A stretch of DNA of 33,371 nucleotides from CAYXDR01 sp046498185. GTDB taxonomy: Bacteria; Desulfobacterota; DSM-4660; Desulfatiglandales; Desulfatiglandaceae. Of the stretch, positions 23,725 to 32,031 are shown piece by piece. The position numbers were made by a program, and so were the translations under genes. The stretch's first letter is position 1, and each line of letters begins with the position of its first letter. The stretch is taken from NCBI GenBank assembly GCA_046498185.1, contig JAWOBE010000002.1, positions 1 to 33,371 of the forward strand, in the 5' to 3' direction. Under the pieces are notes generated by a model. The model saw nothing but the letters and a program-made list of their open reading frames with translations, did not search any database and was not told where the DNA came from.

Positions 23725-25686
23725 ATGACCCTCTATCGCCAGTTGATCATATTCACTCTTATGTTTTTCCTGTTGCTTTTTTCGGGCACCTGGATCGCAA
23801 GGCTCTCCACGACCCGGGCCTTTCTCACTTCACAGCTCGAATCCCATGCGCAGGACACGGCCACCTCGCTCGGCCTTTCCATATCTCAATACGTCCAGGA
23901 CATTAAAGTGGATATGCCCGTTGTTGAAAGCATGATGAACGCTGTGTTCGACAGGGGATACTACCGTTTTGTCAAATTTGTAGATGTAAAGGGTGATGTT
24001 TTGATTGAAAAAGCCTTGGATGTGGTCGTGGAAGGGGTACCGGCGTGGTTTGTTCGCATGTTCCCGCTTTCGACTCCAGAGGCTTCTGCCAACGTCATGA
24101 GCGGCTGGATCCAGGTGGGAACCGTTCAGGTCGAAAGTCATCCAGGCTATGCATATCTAACCCTCTGGGATGACACCATTCGTATGTCCATGTGGTTCGC
24201 CGGATGTGGGATTTTCGTGCTTTTAGCCGGGGCCGTCGGACTTCGTTTCCTTTTGAAGCCTCTCTACCTGGTTGAAGAGCAGGCGGAGGGACTTTGCAGA
24301 ATGGAATACCGCATTCAAGAGAAAGTCCCCCGCACAAGAGAGCTAAAACGCGTGGTTGAGGCGATGAATCGCATGACCGTCAAGGTCAAAGACATGTTCA
24401 ACGAGCAGGTTACACGCGCCGAGGATTTCAGGTCGCGTGCCTACCACGACGATTTGACGGGCTTCGGCAACCGCCGGTACTTTACAGGACAGGTAACCGC
24501 CCGGCTTGAGCACGGGGAAAATTCCGCGAAAGGTGCTCTCCTGCTTGTAAAGATACAAGAACTGGATGAGGTCAACAAAGTACGTGGCCTCGAGGCCGGT
24601 GACGATTTTATCAAGAGGGTTGCTTGCGTTCTAAGGGAATTCGTATCAGGATATTCGAACGCCATACCGGCCAGGCTCAGCGGTGGCGATTTCGGGGTGT
24701 ATTTCCCTGATATTCCGCCTTTTGAAGTTGAAAAGATTGTATCCGAGCTGGCGCACAGGTTGAGTGGCCTTGCAGCAGAGAATGTCACCCTGAATAATAA
24801 TATCGCACACGTGGGAGCGGCTGCCTACGAGGCGCCGACCACACTCGGCAGGCTTTTGGCGGAAGCGGACCTGGCACTCAGGACTGCTGTGCGTTCCGGG
24901 CCCAACTCGTGGCATGTAAGAGCCGTCACCGAAGAAGCGGATACAATGCCTCTGGGCGAACAGCAATGGAGGCAGTCCTTGAATGAGGCGCTTCAAAAGG
25001 GTTCCATCGAGTTGGTCGGCCAAGTGGTTGCAAAAACATTTGAGCGGGATCAACTGATTCACATGGAAATATTTTCCAGAATAGTCCAGGAGGACGGACG
25101 GCATTTGAGCGCCGGTGTTTTTTTGCCTTTTGCCGAGCGGCTGGGTCTCGTCTCCATCCTCGACCGCCAGGTGCTGGAACGGGTTAGGGAAATGGACCCC
25201 GGTAGTCTGCCCGCGCGTTGCATCTCTGTCAATGTGTCGCCCGCCTCCCTGCGGGATGAGGATTTCAGAAACTGGATGAAGAAATTTTTAGATGATTTTC
25301 CCACAGGATCACCACGGATTGTTTTTGAATTCCCGGAATACGGAGCGGTGAACAATTTGGAGATTGTCAGGGAATTCGCTGGCTACGCCAAGGGAAAAGG
25401 CCATGGAATCGGGCTTGATCATTACGGCCAGAGCTTTTCAAACCTGGGCTTCCTGCAATCCCTTCGCCCGGAATATGTGAAGATTGACAGTGCGTTCACC
25501 GGGGAGCTGAGAGATGAGGAGAGTGACGCCAGATTTTACATGGGCTCGCTATGCAGTATTGGGCACAGCATAGATATATCGGTGATCGCCGAGGGGGTGG
25601 AAACGGAAAACCAATGGCTTATATTGAAAAAACTTAATATAGATGCCATTCAGGGTTACTTTGTCGGCAGGCCGAAACCGGTTTAG
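23725..25686 (+). CDS. lapD: LapD-type inner-membrane c-di-GMP receptor (degenerate GGDEF-EAL)
   Basis: LapD binds cytoplasmic c-di-GMP and then holds LapG away from the adhesin. The 653 residues have membrane segments at about 5-25 and 155-175 enclosing a periplasmic LapD/MoxY-type domain, then a HAMP region. The GGDEF domain (about 238-400) reads LSGGDFG at 318-324 instead of GGDEF. The EAL domain (405-653) reads HMEIF instead of EAL, and GLDHYG replaces the usual DDFG. Both enzyme sites look dead, as expected for a receptor, while EGVE and IQGYFVGRP remain. It follows lapG by 15 nt, with AAAGGAAAAAG upstream. It converges with the next, opposite-strand gene. Confidence 0.92.
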   Translation: MTLYRQLIIFTLMFFLLLFSGTWIARLSTTRAFLTSQLESHAQDTATSLGLSISQYVQDIKVDMPVVESMMNAVFDRGYYRFVKFVDVKGDVLIEKALDVVVEGVPAWFVRMFPLSTPEASANVMSGWIQVGTVQVESHPGYAYLTLWDDTIRMSMWFAGCGIFVLLAGAVGLRFLLKPLYLVEEQAEGLCRMEYRIQEKVPRTRELKRVVEAMNRMTVKVKDMFNEQVTRAEDFRSRAYHDDLTGFGNRRYFTGQVTARLEHGENSAKGALLLVKIQELDEVNKVRGLEAGDDFIKRVACVLREFVSGYSNAIPARLSGGDFGVYFPDIPPFEVEKIVSELAHRLSGLAAENVTLNNNIAHVGAAAYEAPTTLGRLLAEADLALRTAVRSGPNSWHVRAVTEEADTMPLGEQQWRQSLNEALQKGSIELVGQVVAKTFERDQLIHMEIFSRIVQEDGRHLSAGVFLPFAERLGLVSILDRQVLERVREMDPGSLPARCISVNVSPASLRDEDFRNWMKKFLDDFPTGSPRIVFEFPEYGAVNNLEIVREFAGYAKGKGHGIGLDHYGQSFSNLGFLQSLRPEYVKIDSAFTGELRDEESDARFYMGSLCSIGHSIDISVIAEGVETENQWLILKKLNIDAIQGYFVGRPKPV

Positions 25687-25709
25687 GATGGGGATTTGTT
25701 CAACGGCGC

Positions 25710-26039
25710 CTACAGGATGTCATCTACCATAAAGGTACTTGAAGCCAATTTTTCCCTGAAGCGCTGGCGTTCTTTTATCCTTTTCTGGGCTTCTGGTGGA
25801 AGTTCTGTGAAAGAAATAATTTTTTTGTCTATCAAGAGGTTTATAAGGTCTTCAATGGTGCGTATCAGACCGAGATCCGAGAGACTAAGCGACATCCGGA
25901 TGGAATCTTCATCATCGTTTTCGTTCAGAAACTCCCATATTTCGGAATCCAGGGAGGTTTTTACCTCGTTGGCATCATTAGTTTTTTTTCGGCTCAGCGA
26001 AATGATTTTGTTGCTTTTGTCGCGGGCTACATAAAGCAT
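25710..26039 (-). CDS. Conserved small protein (family often mislabelled 'tryptophan synthase beta-like')
   Basis: The 109-residue protein begins MLYVARDKSNKIISLSR and has LIRTIEDLINLLIDKKIISFTELPPEAQKRIKERQRFREKL. This matches from memory a widespread small family (MxYVKRDxxGxI...VLEDLIxVLIxKGVIxxTDLPxAAQxKL) that carries no known function and is not a tryptophan synthase. ATG 26039 is preferred to 26051 because AGGA lies 6 nt before it. It is the only gene on the minus strand between lapD and lapB and ends 23 bp from lapD. No membrane or signal segment is seen. Confidence 0.7.
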   Translation of the reverse strand: MLYVARDKSNKIISLSRKKTNDANEVKTSLDSEIWEFLNENDDEDSIRMSLSLSDLGLIRTIEDLINLLIDKKIISFTELPPEAQKRIKERQRFREKLASSTFMVDDIL

Positions 26040-26157
26040 GTAGGTCCTCACATTTAGAATTTACTTTTTAATATTTTTAACAGAATTTTATGTCATTTTC
26101 AACCTGGAAATTTTAAAGAGCCTTGATTTTAATTGTGCCCTCGGGAGGCATCAAAAG

Positions 26158-26187
26158 ATGGATCGATCCGGTAAATTGGAGATTTAA
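26158..26187 (+). other. Possible nine-codon leader ORF before lapB
   Basis: ATG 26158 opens a short frame (MDRSGKLEI, stop TAA at 26185-26187) after a strong GGGAGG (26143-26148) at good spacing. lapB itself starts 9 nt after this stop with a poorly placed ribosome site, so translation of lapB could depend on the leader. It is in frame with lapB. It may be chance. Confidence 0.35.
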
Positions 26188-26196
26188 CAAAAGAAT

Positions 26197-28371
26197 ATGG
26201 CACTTTCCGATATTCAAGTCAATGAAGCAGCGGTAAACTGGACCCCCGGCGACGACACCGAAACGCATGACGACCCTCTTCTCGATTGCCTTATCCAGTT
26301 GACACGGCTGCACGGACGGTCTGCATCGAAAACGGCCCTGGTGTCGGGACTGCCCCTCGTAAGGAACCGGCTCACGGTTGAGCTTTTTTCACGTGCCGCC
26401 GAGCGGGTTGACCTTGCTTCCCGGGTCGTGAAAAGACCTCTGAATAAAATTTACAGTCTGCAGCTTCCCGCCGTCCTCCTGTTGAACGACGGGCAGGCAT
26501 GTTTGCTTGTGGAAAGAGACGCTGACAAGTTCAAACTGCTTCTGCCTGAAACGGGTATGGGCGAAACGGAAATATCGAAGAAGGAGCTGCAGAAGGTTTA
26601 TGCTGGTTACGCGATATTTGTACGACCCAGGTTCAGGCAGGAGGCGAAATCACTTGATGAACTCGGGTATCTCTCCACAAAAAGCTGGTTCTGGGGCACG
26701 ATTTTCAAGTCGTGGCGGATTTACCGCGACGTTTTTGTAGCTTCATTTTTAATAAATTTATTCGGCCTCGCCACCCCGTTCTTTGTCTTAAACGTTTACG
26801 ACAGGGTCATACCCAATAATGCTTTTGAAACCCTCTGGGTGCTTGCAACCGGTATTGCCGTCATTTACCTCTTCGCGCTCATCATGAGACTCCTGCGCGG
26901 CTATTTTGTCGATGAGGCCGGAAAGAAAGCCAACCTGAGGATCTCTTCGATTCTTCTCCAGAAAGTGCTCGGCCTGCGTATGGAAGTGCGGCCAAAGTCA
27001 ATAGGATCCTTTTCGAGGAATATGCAGGAATTTGAAACCATAAGGGATTTTATCACCTCTTTTTCGATCACCACTCTGATAGATCTCCCGTTTGTGGCGC
27101 TTGGCCTTTTTGTTATCTGGTACATAGGGGGGGAAATCGTTTTTATCCATATAATTGCGATATTCCTTCTGCTTCTTTACTCCCTTATCATTCAGGGGCC
27201 GCTCCAGAAAGCCGTGAATAATACCTTTCAGGCCTCTGCACAAAAGAATGCAATTCTGGTCGAAGGACTCGCCGGCCTCGAGACCATCAAGATGCTGGGA
27301 GCTGAGAGCCAAATCCAGCGTGCATGGGAGGATGCGGTCTCCTACATCGCCAAGTGGAGTGCCAAGTCTAGGATGCTTTCCTCTTCTGTAAACCATTTTT
27401 CTTTTTTTGTTCAAAGCTTGGTCGTGGTATTCGTGGTGGTGGCAGGGGTTTACATGATATCCGAAGGGTTTTTGACGATGGGCGGTCTTATCGCCCTCGT
27501 GATTCTTTCACGGCAGGCGGTGGCTCCCATGGCCCAGGTCGTGAACCTTGCGACACGCTTCCATCGTGCGAGGGCCGCGCTCAAGTCTCTCAACGCCATC
27601 ATGGAGCTTCCGGTGGAGCGGCCTGCAGGAAAGGCATTTCTCCACAGGACGAGATTTGAAGGAACCATCGGGGTGAAAAATCTGGTCTTCGCCTATCCCG
27701 GACAGGGCGTAAACGTGATAAACAACATCACCCTGGATATAGGCGCCGGTGAAAAGGTCGGTATTATAGGGCCGGTGGGCTCGGGAAAGACGACATTGGG
27801 CAAACTGGCCCTCGGGCTGTACGAGCCCACGGGCGGTATGGTCAGCATGGACGGAACGGATATTCGGCAGATAGACCCCGCGGAGCTTCGGCGTTTCATA
27901 GGCTATGTACCGCAGGATATAGTACTTTTCAGGGGCACCGTGAGGGACAATATCACAATAGGGACTCACGATGTGGATGACGCCTTGATCATGAATGCAT
28001 CGAAGAACGCAGGAGTAAATCTTTTTGTCAGTAAGCATCCGAAGGGCTTTGACATGGAAGTGGAGGAGGGTGGCAGGGGCCTTTCGGGAGGGCAGAGACA
28101 GTGTATTGTTCTTGCGAGAGCGCTTTTGCTGGATCCTCCTGTGCTGGTGCTCGACGAGCCTACCAGCAACATGGATAACAGGACCGAGGGGATGATAAAA
28201 CAAAATCTGGCCGGGTTGCTAAAAGACAAAACACTGCTTCTGATCACCCATAGAGCCTCCCTTCTGGAGATGGTGGATCGGCTGATCGTTATCGATAATG
28301 GCACCGTGGTCGCCGACGGACCAAGGGCATCGGTGCTTGAGGCGCTCAAACACGGCCAGATCAGGATATAG
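26197..28371 (+). CDS. lapB: LapB-type type I secretion ABC transporter
   Basis: This inner-membrane ATPase/permease exports an RTX adhesin. The 724 residues begin with a C39-peptidase-like domain (about 24-150), which in this subfamily binds but does not cut substrate; the DPLLDCLIQLTRLHGRS segment lacks the usual peptidase context. A six-helix membrane domain follows (about 185-480). The nucleotide-binding domain has Walker A GPVGSGKTT (525-533), signature LSGGQRQ (629-635) and Walker B VLVLDEP (Asp653, Glu654). The ribosome site is 14 nt away; a leader ORF with a better site precedes it. lapC follows after 23 nt. Confidence 0.93.
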   Translation: MALSDIQVNEAAVNWTPGDDTETHDDPLLDCLIQLTRLHGRSASKTALVSGLPLVRNRLTVELFSRAAERVDLASRVVKRPLNKIYSLQLPAVLLLNDGQACLLVERDADKFKLLLPETGMGETEISKKELQKVYAGYAIFVRPRFRQEAKSLDELGYLSTKSWFWGTIFKSWRIYRDVFVASFLINLFGLATPFFVLNVYDRVIPNNAFETLWVLATGIAVIYLFALIMRLLRGYFVDEAGKKANLRISSILLQKVLGLRMEVRPKSIGSFSRNMQEFETIRDFITSFSITTLIDLPFVALGLFVIWYIGGEIVFIHIIAIFLLLLYSLIIQGPLQKAVNNTFQASAQKNAILVEGLAGLETIKMLGAESQIQRAWEDAVSYIAKWSAKSRMLSSSVNHFSFFVQSLVVVFVVVAGVYMISEGFLTMGGLIALVILSRQAVAPMAQVVNLATRFHRARAALKSLNAIMELPVERPAGKAFLHRTRFEGTIGVKNLVFAYPGQGVNVINNITLDIGAGEKVGIIGPVGSGKTTLGKLALGLYEPTGGMVSMDGTDIRQIDPAELRRFIGYVPQDIVLFRGTVRDNITIGTHDVDDALIMNASKNAGVNLFVSKHPKGFDMEVEEGGRGLSGGQRQCIVLARALLLDPPVLVLDEPTSNMDNRTEGMIKQNLAGLLKDKTLLLITHRASLLEMVDRLIVIDNGTVVADGPRASVLEALKHGQIRI

Positions 28372-28394
28372 AGATTATACAGGAGACGGGCGGT

Positions 28395-29756
28395 TTGCAA
28401 AAAGGTGTTCAGAAACCAGAAAAACACGATCTTTTCTACCGTATGCCGGCCGGGGAGCTCGATTTTGCAACCGATATAAAGACCACGATCCTGGGGCAGA
28501 GCCCCAGGGGCGGAAGATCGATTCTCTACCTTACGATCATCCTCTTCGGTTTGCTGTTTTACTGGGCGTCGGTATCGGAAATCGAAGAAGTCACGAGAGG
28601 AGAGGGCAAAGTCATCCCGTCCGGTCAGATACAGGTGGTCCAGAACCTGGAGGGAGGCATCCTTTCGGAGCTGTACGTCAAGGTGGGGGATAGAGTAAAG
28701 AAAGGCCAACTCCTTCTGCGTATAGATGAGACGCGCTTTGTATCCTCCTATCAACAGAACAGGGGGAAGTATTTGTCTTCGCTGGCCAGGGCGGCACGCC
28801 TTCGTGCGGAGATCGACGGCGAGGACTTTCAGATTCCCGCCGAGGTCATGAAGGAAAAACCGGAAATCGGCAGGCGGGAGCAGGAACTCTACAAGTCGAG
28901 GATGGAGGAGTTTGAATCGAGCCTTGCCATACGAAGGGAGCAGATAAAGCAGCGAAAGCAGGAATTAAGAGAGTTGAATACACGCCTTGCCGAGCTGACA
29001 AGGACCAACAGACTTATACAGAGAGAGCTGGATCTTACAAAGCCGCTGGTTGCCGAGGGGGCGGTTTCAGAGGTGGAGGTGCTCCGCCTTGAGAGGCAGG
29101 AAAGCGAGATGTCCGGGGATATCGCGGCTGCCAGGCAGGCCATACCCCGGGTTCAATCCAAGTACGAGGAGGCCCAGCTGGCCCTTGAAGAGGTGAGGCT
29201 TGCATTCTACAACAAGGCGAAATCGGAGCTAAACGAAGTGCTCGGAGAGCTTGAAGAGTTTTCGGCAACCTCGGTAGCCCTCGAAGACAGGCTGACACGG
29301 ACATCCGTTCGCTCGCCTGTGAACGGTACCATCAACCGGATTTTGGTGAATACTGTGGGGGGTGTCATCCAGCCGGGCATGGACCTGATAGAGATCGTGC
29401 CCATGGACGACACACTGCTTGTGGAAACGCGCATCAAACCGCAGGATATCGCATTTTTAAGCCCCAATCAGAAGGCCAAGGTAAAATTTACCGCCTATGA
29501 TTTCACGATATACGGCGGCCTTGACGGTGAAATCGAACATATCAGCGCGGACAGCATAACCGATGATGAAGGAAACAGCTATTATCTGGTCAATGTAAGA
29601 ACACAAAAAAACTATCTGGGGAGCGAGGAAGATCCCCTCCCCATCATCCCGGGCATGGTGGCGAGTGTGGATATATTGACAGGGGAAAAAACCATCCTGT
29701 CCTACCTGTTAAAGCCTATCCTCAGGGCCAAGTATGTGGCTTTAAGAGAGCGGTGA
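28395..29756 (+). CDS. lapC: LapC-type HlyD membrane-fusion protein
   Basis: This periplasmic adaptor links LapB to the TolC-like channel. The 453 residues have one membrane anchor at about 43-59, then a lipoyl half-motif (GKVIPSGQIQVVQNLEGGILSELYV). A long coiled-coil hairpin spans about 100-300, rich in Glu, Arg and Leu, and the C-terminal part has TSVRSPVNGTINRILVNTVGGVIQPG and PGMVASVDILTGEKTILSYLLKP, the HlyD signature region. The start is TTG 28395 with AGGAGA (28381-28386) 8 nt upstream. It is four bases from the regulator that follows. Confidence 0.93.
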   Translation: MQKGVQKPEKHDLFYRMPAGELDFATDIKTTILGQSPRGGRSILYLTIILFGLLFYWASVSEIEEVTRGEGKVIPSGQIQVVQNLEGGILSELYVKVGDRVKKGQLLLRIDETRFVSSYQQNRGKYLSSLARAARLRAEIDGEDFQIPAEVMKEKPEIGRREQELYKSRMEEFESSLAIRREQIKQRKQELRELNTRLAELTRTNRLIQRELDLTKPLVAEGAVSEVEVLRLERQESEMSGDIAAARQAIPRVQSKYEEAQLALEEVRLAFYNKAKSELNEVLGELEEFSATSVALEDRLTRTSVRSPVNGTINRILVNTVGGVIQPGMDLIEIVPMDDTLLVETRIKPQDIAFLSPNQKAKVKFTAYDFTIYGGLDGEIEHISADSITDDEGNSYYLVNVRTQKNYLGSEEDPLPIIPGMVASVDILTGEKTILSYLLKPILRAKYVALRER

Positions 29757-29760
29757 CAGC

Positions 29761-30384
29761 ATGAAGCTACTTTTGGGAAGCGCGAACAGGCTGGTTCTAA
29801 AAAGGTGGGAGAAGTTTCTCGAAGGTGGGAACAAAGTTGAACGGGCGGAATCTCTGAACAATTTGAAAAAAATGTCCGCTCGTGAAGAATATGACCTGAT
29901 CCTCGTGCACCGGGCCATGGTGGACAGGGAGCTTGTGTCTCAACTACTTGCGGCGTCACCCGGGAAAAGATTTTTTCTTCTTTCGGACAGACCGGATGAA
30001 GAGGAAGGTTTGGCTTTTTTGAAACGCGGGATAGTGGGGTACGGAAACACCTACATGTCCCAGGCGCGTTTTCTGGAAGCTCTAAGAAGCATCTCGAACG
30101 GCTCCGTGTGGGTGGGGCAAAGGATTATGCAGAGGCTGATCGCGGAAGTGCACTCCAGATTGAATGAAAACGAGGCACAACCGCAGGAAAAGCCGGGGTT
30201 TGCTTTGCTTACTTCCAGGGAAAAGCAGATCGCCGGGCTGGTGGCTAAAGGCAAGTCCAATCTTGACATCGCATCCGCCCTGAAAATTACGGAACGGACC
30301 GTCAAAGCGCACCTCACATCCATCTATGAAAAAACCGGAACCGGCAGCCGCCTCAGCCTCGCTATTCTGGTGAACCAGGGGTGA
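29761..30384 (+). CDS. LuxR-type regulator with degenerate receiver domain
   Basis: A 207-residue transcription factor at the end of the lapBC operon. The N-terminal half looks like a response-regulator receiver fold, but the segment YDLILVHRAMV places His50 where the phosphorylated Asp would be, so it is probably not a phospho-switch. The C-terminal LuxR helix-turn-helix is clear (LTSREKQIAGLVAKGKSNLDIA, then ITERTVKAHLTSIYEK, about 150-190). Close linkage, four bases after lapC, suggests it regulates this secretion system or the adhesin genes; the target is not shown by the sequence. Confidence 0.85.
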   Translation: MKLLLGSANRLVLKRWEKFLEGGNKVERAESLNNLKKMSAREEYDLILVHRAMVDRELVSQLLAASPGKRFFLLSDRPDEEEGLAFLKRGIVGYGNTYMSQARFLEALRSISNGSVWVGQRIMQRLIAEVHSRLNENEAQPQEKPGFALLTSREKQIAGLVAKGKSNLDIASALKITERTVKAHLTSIYEKTGTGSRLSLAILVNQG

Positions 30385-30414
30385 AAAAAGAGGGCTCCGC
30401 GGTGTAGGGATTCG

Positions 30415-30621
30415 TCATTTCTGGAAATCATTTTTGTTAAGCCCGGATTGTCTGAGAATTGAAAAGAACGTTCCGACGGGTATTTCTTTCCGAGGACTGG
30501 GCACAATGACTCTACGACTTCCTCTGCGGAATTTTTTGTGGCTGCCTTTCTGCGAAACTTCTTGAAAGCCCTCCCGAAGCAGAACGGAAATAATATGGTC
30601 TGATGAATAGAGTTCAGGCAT
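30415..30621 (-). CDS. hicA: HicA-type mRNA interferase toxin
   Basis: HicA toxins cleave mRNA with a small double-stranded-RNA-binding-like fold. The 68 residues contain REGFQEVSQKGSHKKFRR, with the catalytic His28 in the GSHKKF motif, and PSPRKEIPVGTFFSILRQSGL, the family's C-terminal part. ATG 30621 overlaps the end of the hicB-like gene by 8 nt, the usual antitoxin-first coupling. It converges with the lap regulator, leaving about 30 bp. Confidence 0.88.
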   Translation of the reverse strand: MPELYSSDHIISVLLREGFQEVSQKGSHKKFRRGSRRVIVPSPRKEIPVGTFFSILRQSGLNKNDFQK

Positions 30622-30826
30622 TCAGATGTACTTCGCCGGTGATCATTTCACCAATGATTTGATAGGTTTGATCGGCGTTTTCATCCTCAAAGTAAAGTTC
30701 GACCGCCTCCTTCAGATTATGGATCGCCTCTTGGGCTGTTTCTCCGAAACTTGAAATGTCTACATTGAGACATTGGGACACAAAATATTTCCCCTCGCGG
30801 TAAACTACATATTTAAATGATCTCAT
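30614..30826 (-). CDS. hicB: HicB-like antitoxin (short form)
   Basis: The 70-residue protein (MRSFKYVVYREGKYFVSQCLNVD) has the degenerate RNase-H-like HicB fold, with ISSFGETAQEAIHNLKEAVELYFED. It has no obvious C-terminal DNA-binding domain. ATG 30826 is chosen over 30841 because GGAGG lies 8 nt upstream. Together with hicA it forms a type II module, driven by the promoter at 30905-30934. Confidence 0.82.
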   Translation of the reverse strand: MRSFKYVVYREGKYFVSQCLNVDISSFGETAQEAIHNLKEAVELYFEDENADQTYQIIGEMITGEVHLNA

Positions 30827-30904
30827 ATTCTTAGCCTCCATCTATTGGAGAAATCCAAAGGACTTAAAGCTTTCTTTTTCTTCTCTGTTTTTTCCTCGGA
30901 AAAT

Positions 30905-30934
30905 ACTATAGGAATGATTTAGAAAGGTTGTCAA
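30905..30934 (-). promoter_or_regulatory. Promoter for the minus-strand hicBA module
   Basis: On the minus strand TTGACA (30934-30929) is followed after 18 nt by TATAGT (30910-30905). Both boxes are close to consensus and about 80 nt upstream of the hicB start. Confidence 0.65.
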
Positions 30935-31040
30935 GATAATCCCCGCGATCCACTATTTACTTTCCATCTCTTGCACACGGTTGCCGCGCTTCTTTGGACC
31001 TTGTGCGTCTTTAATGCGAGATTTGTCCATGGGAATCGAA

Positions 31041-31069
31041 TTGATTTTGTTTAAAGAATCGGTTATATA
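31041..31069 (+). promoter_or_regulatory. Promoter for the plus-strand antitoxin-like/hicBA genes
   Basis: TTGATT (31041-31046) is followed after 17 nt by TATATA (31064-31069), about 75 nt before the ORF at 31147. The 30842-31140 gap is AT-rich and holds this and the divergent promoter. Confidence 0.5.
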
Positions 31070-31146
31070 TAAAAATATTAGCGTAAGCCATGGCTTCCAA
31101 ATAAGTCTCCCTGCAACCATAAAATTCTGGAGGAGATGATAATATA

Positions 31147-31323
31147 ATGAAACAGGAAATTCGGCTTTCGGTTGATCCGGAAATGATCATTGAGGCCGTT
31201 AAAGCGATGAGAAAAAAGGATCGGGATGAATTTTTGGAGGATTTGCTTGCTGCGACCTCATCTGATTTCATAGAGAGCATCCCCGTACAATTGACTCCAA
31301 AGGATAAAGTCACTAAAATATAA
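31147..31323 (+). CDS. Small antitoxin-like protein, possibly a remnant
   Basis: The 58-residue ORF reads MKQEIRLSVDPEMIIEAVKAM, then KDRDEFLEDLLAATSSDFIESI, and ends in a short basic tail. The FLEDLLAATSxxFxESI part recalls, from memory, the C-terminal region of RelB/PHD-type antitoxins, which normally continues with a toxin-binding tail; here the tail differs and no matching toxin follows. GGAGGAG (about 31129-31135) lies 11 nt upstream, and the gene precedes hicB by 40 nt, so it is probably cotranscribed. It could be a decayed antitoxin or a third component. The homology is a weak inference. Confidence 0.5.
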   Translation: MKQEIRLSVDPEMIIEAVKAMRKKDRDEFLEDLLAATSSDFIESIPVQLTPKDKVTKI

Positions 31324-31363
31324 GTGTTTATCAATGGCTCTTAGGGATAGAAGGATTATAAAC

Positions 31364-31600
31364 ATGGTCAATTTTACTGCAAAATATACCAAAATCAGCT
31401 CCGGTTATATGGGGCAATTGGTAGAGTGGCCAGAGGTCATCACCGAGGGCAGGGACCTTGAAGCGTGCCGTTTGATGCTTCGTGATGCTTTAAATGAAAT
31501 GGTCCTCGCGTACCAGCAACTTGGCAAGGAAATCCCCACCGGTAATGCACTCATAGAGCAACTCCCCGTTGAGGTTCAACATGTCGGTCAGGCGACGTGA
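31364..31600 (+). CDS. hicB: HicB-family antitoxin
   Basis: The 78 residues (MVNFTAKYTKISSGYMGQLVEWPEVITEGRDLEACRLMLRDALNEM) are a textbook short HicB. An earlier ATG at 31334 adds ten residues without a good ribosome site; ATG 31364 has AAGGA upstream and gives the family start. Its end overlaps the hicA start by 20 nt. Confidence 0.88.
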   Translation: MVNFTAKYTKISSGYMGQLVEWPEVITEGRDLEACRLMLRDALNEMVLAYQQLGKEIPTGNALIEQLPVEVQHVGQAT

Positions 31601-31769
31601 ACTTGTTCGATATCTTGAGCAAAATGGTTTCTATTTGTTGCGAGAAGGGGCAAATCACTCCATTTACACAAACGGTAACAAAGTAATTCCTGTCAAACGT
31701 CATAAACAGTTTGATCGGATTCCTGCCAACGAGATCTGCAAGCAAGCCGGTATCAATCCTAAGTTTTGA
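31581..31769 (+). CDS. hicA: HicA-type mRNA interferase toxin
   Basis: The 62-residue protein MSVRRRELVRYLEQNGFYLLRE contains the catalytic His26 in the GANHSIY motif, and VKRHKQFDRIPANEICKQAGI at the C-terminus. ATG 31581 has GAGG 6 nt before it; a TTG at 31569 is also open. It differs clearly from the other hicA here, so the two modules are not recent duplicates. Confidence 0.9.
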   Translation: MSVRRRELVRYLEQNGFYLLREGANHSIYTNGNKVIPVKRHKQFDRIPANEICKQAGINPKF

Positions 31770-31886
31770 TAACCTTCCCAGTATTTTTTCCTCGTTTAAT
31801 GGCTTGGGTAAAGAATCAGGATCATTTCACCCAAGACTAGATCCGGGACCCACTGCTTTTGTCTTTTTTCCGAAACAAAATTGTAG

Positions 31887-31929
31887 AACCGTTACCGATT
31901 TCGGCTCAGGGCCGAAATCGGTAACGGTT
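31887..31929. repeat. Perfect 19-bp inverted repeat (hairpin, possible bidirectional terminator)
   Basis: AACCGTTACCGATTTCGGC (31887-31905) and its exact complement (31911-31929) flank a 5-nt spacer TCAGG. It lies in the 31770-32031 gap between converging hicA and the mini-LapA gene, so termination for both strands is plausible, although no long T-run follows on either side. Nothing else was seen in the gap. Confidence 0.75.
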
Positions 31930-32031
31930 TGTATGATTATCTTTGATTTGTTGGTGCGACGGGCTTTTCTGATAACCTTCTGGAATAACTCAGCTAATAG
32001 CTAAAAGCTGGCGGCTTATTTCATGCTGCAT

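Noticed and set aside
26052..26157. c-di-GMP riboswitch before lapB
   Set aside because: No GEMM-type conserved core was found in this AT-rich stretch.
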